From Candidatus Nitrotoga fabula (lineage in GTDB: Bacteria > Pseudomonadota > Gammaproteobacteria > Burkholderiales > Gallionellaceae), in NCBI RefSeq assembly GCF_905221025.1, contig NZ_CAJNBL010000040.1, positions 57,036-121,035 of the forward strand: DNA of 64,000 nucleotides, in the 5' to 3' direction. The position numbers were made by a program, and so were the translations under genes. The notes under the pieces are model-generated. The model saw only the letters and a list, made by a program, of their open reading frames with translations, was not told where the DNA came from and searched no databases. Shown in pieces: positions 61,760 to 64,000 of this stretch; the first letter of the stretch is position 1; each line of letters opens with the position of its first letter.

Positions 61760-62929
61760 ATGATTAAGTTTGTTTGTAGGTGTTCCTTTTTGCTTCTGTT
61801 TACGATCAGCGCTGTTTGTCTGGCAGAAATTGTGCCCAACGGGAGTTACATTGAAGATTCTATGAACTTGCATCGCAGTGATGTAACAAGAGAAACCCAG
61901 GTCAATGCAGTGCGAGCGCCCTTTCATTTCAAAGGGGTTGCGTCAAGTATTTCATTTTTTATGGCTGCCAATGGTCTAGCTAATGTGCAGGTGAAAGTGT
62001 CGCCTGAGCTGGAAAAAAAGGCTGTTGGAGCGGAAAATAAAACCAAGACCTGGAAACAGTCGAAGTCCGAAATGAAAACCAGGGCAGAGAAGAGATCGAA
62101 ATCTTTGAAAAATGCGAAAGCAAGGGAGGAAGTCAAGGTAGCAGATCAGGAACGGGTTTTTGAAAATTTTTCAGAAGAACAGTTGGTTGCAGAAGAAGAG
62201 GCTCTGCTTGTAGCTGCTCCTGTTGCCGATATAGAGAGTGTAGAGCTGGATGAACCTAGAGTGGATGAGCAGGCCCAGATCAATGCAGCCAGAATTGCAG
62301 AAGAATATAAAATTGAGACCGAATTGAAGCAACTAGTGGCGCAGGCAGAAAAGGAGGAAAGCGAAAAAAATGCCAGGGCTGCGCAACAGGAACAGGAAGC
62401 AATTCTGGAGGCAGAGCAGCGGGAACAGCAAGAGATTTTAAATGCGAGTGAAAAAAATGCAAGCGAAAGACATGATGCCGAAAAAATGGCGCGGGACGAA
62501 AGAATTAAATCTGAGCAAAAGGCAAGAGAGGATAGAATTGCTGTCGAAAAAATGGCGAGGGAAGAAAGGCTTAATGTTGAGAAAATAGCACGGGACGAGT
62601 GGATTAAATTCCATCAGAATTTAAGTGAAATTGATCGACAAACGGTAATGAACTATAAAGAAAAAATTGTTACCAAGATTCGTCATAACACCGTGAAATT
62701 ACACGGAATTCCTGCCAGAATGTCTGCGAGATTCAGTGTGACTATCAATCAGGATGGATTGATAGCCAGTGTTAAAAGACTTAAATCGAGTGGTAGCGTG
62801 GCGTACGACTTTATGGTGGAACGAGCTATACAACAGTCGCAACCATTACCATTGCCTCCGGATCCCATATTGTTTGAGAATTTTCGCGTACTACATGTGA
62901 AAGTGGGAGCTGACAGCTCAAACAAATAA
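61760..62929 (+). CDS. TolA/TonB-like protein with long coiled coil
   Basis: 389 residues from ATG 61760 (GGGGGATTATCT). N-terminal hydrophobic stretch (IKFVCRCSFLLLFTISAVCLAE) acts as a signal or anchor. Residues of about 110-300 are a highly charged Ala/Glu/Lys coiled coil with repeats of the kind EKMAREERIKSEQKAREDRIAVEKMAREERLNV. The C-terminal domain (YKEKIVTKIRHNTVKLHGIPARMSARFSVTINQDGLIASVKRLKSSGSVAYDFMVERAIQQSQPLPLPPD) matches the TonB/TolA C-terminal fold. No tolQR, tolB or pal is adjacent, so it is a stand-alone relative that may span the periplasm. Confidence 0.82.
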   Translation: MIKFVCRCSFLLLFTISAVCLAEIVPNGSYIEDSMNLHRSDVTRETQVNAVRAPFHFKGVASSISFFMAANGLANVQVKVSPELEKKAVGAENKTKTWKQSKSEMKTRAEKRSKSLKNAKAREEVKVADQERVFENFSEEQLVAEEEALLVAAPVADIESVELDEPRVDEQAQINAARIAEEYKIETELKQLVAQAEKEESEKNARAAQQEQEAILEAEQREQQEILNASEKNASERHDAEKMARDERIKSEQKAREDRIAVEKMAREERLNVEKIARDEWIKFHQNLSEIDRQTVMNYKEKIVTKIRHNTVKLHGIPARMSARFSVTINQDGLIASVKRLKSSGSVAYDFMVERAIQQSQPLPLPPDPILFENFRVLHVKVGADSSNK

Positions 62930-63004
62930 TACTATGTTCTTGGCTTACAGGCACCCTGTGCTGAAAAACTGCCTTGGCTTTTGACTGTACATATCCAGGT
63001 GCTT

Positions 63005-63718
63005 TTAGTACAGCAGTCCAAGAACTGCTGCCCGAATGGCAGCAGCGGTCTTGTTGTTGGCGTTCAGCTTGACCATGGCATTGTTGATGTGAAAATTGAC
63101 TGTGCGCTCAGCGATCCTCAGTATGTCTGCAACTTCACTGGATGTTTTACCTTCTGCTGTCCAGCGCAGCACTTCGATCTCGCGGCTGGAAAGTGTCATC
63201 CCGGCTTCGGGTAACATTTTGGCTGTCAGGCAACGCGACATGCCAAAGTGAGCAGTTTGCGCAAGCCAGCTTAATTCTGAAGTTTTGGCGCGTAGCTCGC
63301 TGGTCAATAATTTTTCCCCGGAACGTGCCAGTGTCAGCATTCCGCTGATGCCCTGTGCATCCCTGCAGGATTGCACCCATCCATGTTCAAGCCCGTGCGC
63401 CCTGGCGTCCTCCCACAAATCACGTGCGGATGAAAATAGTTTATCCGACCAGATGAAAGGCAGTGTTGTTTGGTTTCCAAGTGCAATAGTCGGGTCAATT
63501 GCCAGATAGTTCTTTGCCTTATAGCTGGCTTGCCAACCAGATGGATAATTATTGAACATCTCTGTTTTGGGGGCAGAGATCGGCAGAGGCATGCGAATGC
63601 CATAGGCGCAGTAATCGAAACCAAGTTCATGCGCCAGCAATTGGATGCGCTCAAAAAGATCTGTTGCGGAATCACAATTCAACAGCGACTGGATCTGTTC
63701 CTCTTGCCAAGTTTTCAT
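63005..63718 (-). CDS. LuxR-family acyl-homoserine-lactone receptor
   Basis: 237 residues from ATG 63718 with GGGAATA upstream; the frame extends to 63793 without site. All key autoinducer-pocket residues of LuxR-type receptors are present: W62 and Y66 (GWQASY), D75-P76 (AIDP), W90 (FIWSD), and G126 (GISGM). The C-terminal GerE-type helix-turn-helix (LSSREIEVLRWTAEGKTSSEVADILRIAERTVNFHINNAMVKLNANNKTAAAI) holds the conserved Glu, Leu and Gly. It should bind an acyl-homoserine lactone and the lux box at 63769-63784. Divergent from the gene at 63862, which is the natural target. Confidence 0.93.
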   Translation of the reverse strand: MKTWQEEQIQSLLNCDSATDLFERIQLLAHELGFDYCAYGIRMPLPISAPKTEMFNNYPSGWQASYKAKNYLAIDPTIALGNQTTLPFIWSDKLFSSARDLWEDARAHGLEHGWVQSCRDAQGISGMLTLARSGEKLLTSELRAKTSELSWLAQTAHFGMSRCLTAKMLPEAGMTLSSREIEVLRWTAEGKTSSEVADILRIAERTVNFHINNAMVKLNANNKTAAAIRAAVLGLLY

Positions 63719-63768
63719 TATTCCCGCTTTGAATAGTAATGCCTTAATTTCAGGCACTTGTAATATCA

Positions 63769-63784
63769 CTGTAATATTTGACAG
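63769..63784 (+). promoter_or_regulatory. lux-type box
   Basis: CTGTAATATTTGACAG is a CTG-N10-CAG dyad with extended ends CTGT/ACAG, the pattern bound by LuxR receptors. A -10-like TATTAT at 63808-63813 predicts a start near 63820, placing the box centre near -43, the usual activating position. It lies between luxR and the 63862 gene. Confidence 0.78.
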
Positions 63785-63861
63785 CATAGTCAAATGTACA
63801 TTAACAGTATTATCTTACTTCTTTTTCCACTTTGTTGATAATTTTCAGGAGAGAAAATCCC

Positions 63862-64000
63862 ATGGCACCTTACCATCAGCAACCAGCAAACCATCTCAGG
63901 CAGGAAAGCTCCGGCCTTATCCACCTTTCCCGGGACGGCTATATCCGTCTGGCATACCAGACATTCCGGAAATTCGAAATGACCTGTCTCTACTCCGGCC
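63862..64000 (+). CDS. N-terminal fragment of a lux-box-controlled gene
   Basis: ATG 63862 follows AGGAGAGAAAATCCC. The first 46 codons read MAPYHQQPANHLRQESSGLI, HLSRDGYIRLAYQTF, RKFEMTCLYSG before the window ends. By position (divergent from a LuxR receptor, behind a lux box) an acyl-homoserine-lactone synthase is the first guess, but this N-terminus does not show LuxI landmarks that I can recognise, so the product is left open. The remainder of the gene is outside the window. Confidence 0.55.
   Translation, partial: MAPYHQQPANHLRQESSGLIHLSRDGYIRLAYQTFRKFEMTCLYSG

Noticed and set aside
63862..64000. Assignment as luxI
   Set aside because: Position fits but the visible 46 residues show no LuxI landmark that I can recognise.

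Overview
The window reads as a chromosomal segment of a betaproteobacterium, most likely a Nitrosomonadales-type lineage. This is an inference from protein style, from the rarA-serS order, from the OmpA, glycine-zipper and Mla-type envelope genes and from the many c-type cytochrome and TonB functions. No 16S gene is present to settle it. Genes are dense and housekeeping functions alternate with accessory patches.

Layout. 1-5.0 kb: rarA, serS, an unknown gene and an MltF-type lytic transglycosylase. 5.0-7.7 kb: tRNA-Ser(CGA) followed by an AT-rich patch (Sel1-repeat protein, small lipoprotein, orphan phage terminase small subunit) that looks like an island remnant. 7.8-11 kb: a MarR/DoxX/pirin/old-yellow-enzyme unit with a twin palindromic operator. 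11-17 kb: cytochrome c'-like and OsmC proteins, a TonB receptor, a flavin reductase and small exported proteins. 17-24 kb: Lon-like protease, a frameshifted DnaJ, an amidinotransferase and envelope proteins. 24-27 kb: mtnP, a class II aldolase, apt and mtnA, which together make a methylthioadenosine salvage (DHAP shunt-type) set.

The most interesting part is 27-36.5 kb. A histidine kinase/NtrC-type regulator pair faces a small porin and a phosphate-binding-like periplasmic protein. Next comes a perfect sigma-54 promoter (32085-32101) driving a tightly coupled run: thermostable-hemolysin family (GNAT-like) protein, adenylate-forming enzyme, haem-oxygenase-like diiron oxidase, short-chain dehydrogenase and an exported TPR protein. 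I read this as an uncharacterised biosynthetic pathway for an acyl-derived small molecule, probably switched on by the neighbouring two-component system. A Fur-box promoter then precedes a 104-residue orphan, followed by an ars operon.

39-44 kb holds a frameshifted Fic gene, a strange array of CRISPR-like GC-rich hairpins interleaved with dyads of unrelated sequence, wrbA and a frameshifted glucan phosphorylase. 44-48 kb is a complete Mla-type lipid transport operon. 48-51.7 kb has a cytochrome lipoprotein, CYTH-CHAD, a metallo-beta-lactamase fold protein and SixA. 53-55 kb is sucCD. 55-63 kb mixes an orphan hybrid-sensor-like kinase, small exported proteins, a decayed paralogue, a DUF808 membrane protein and a TolA-like protein. 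The window ends with a LuxR-type acyl-homoserine-lactone receptor, a good lux box, and the first 46 codons of the divergent target gene.

Three conserved genes (dnaJ, glgP, fic) each carry a single-base frameshift in a short homopolymer, so base-level errors in the assembly should be kept in mind.
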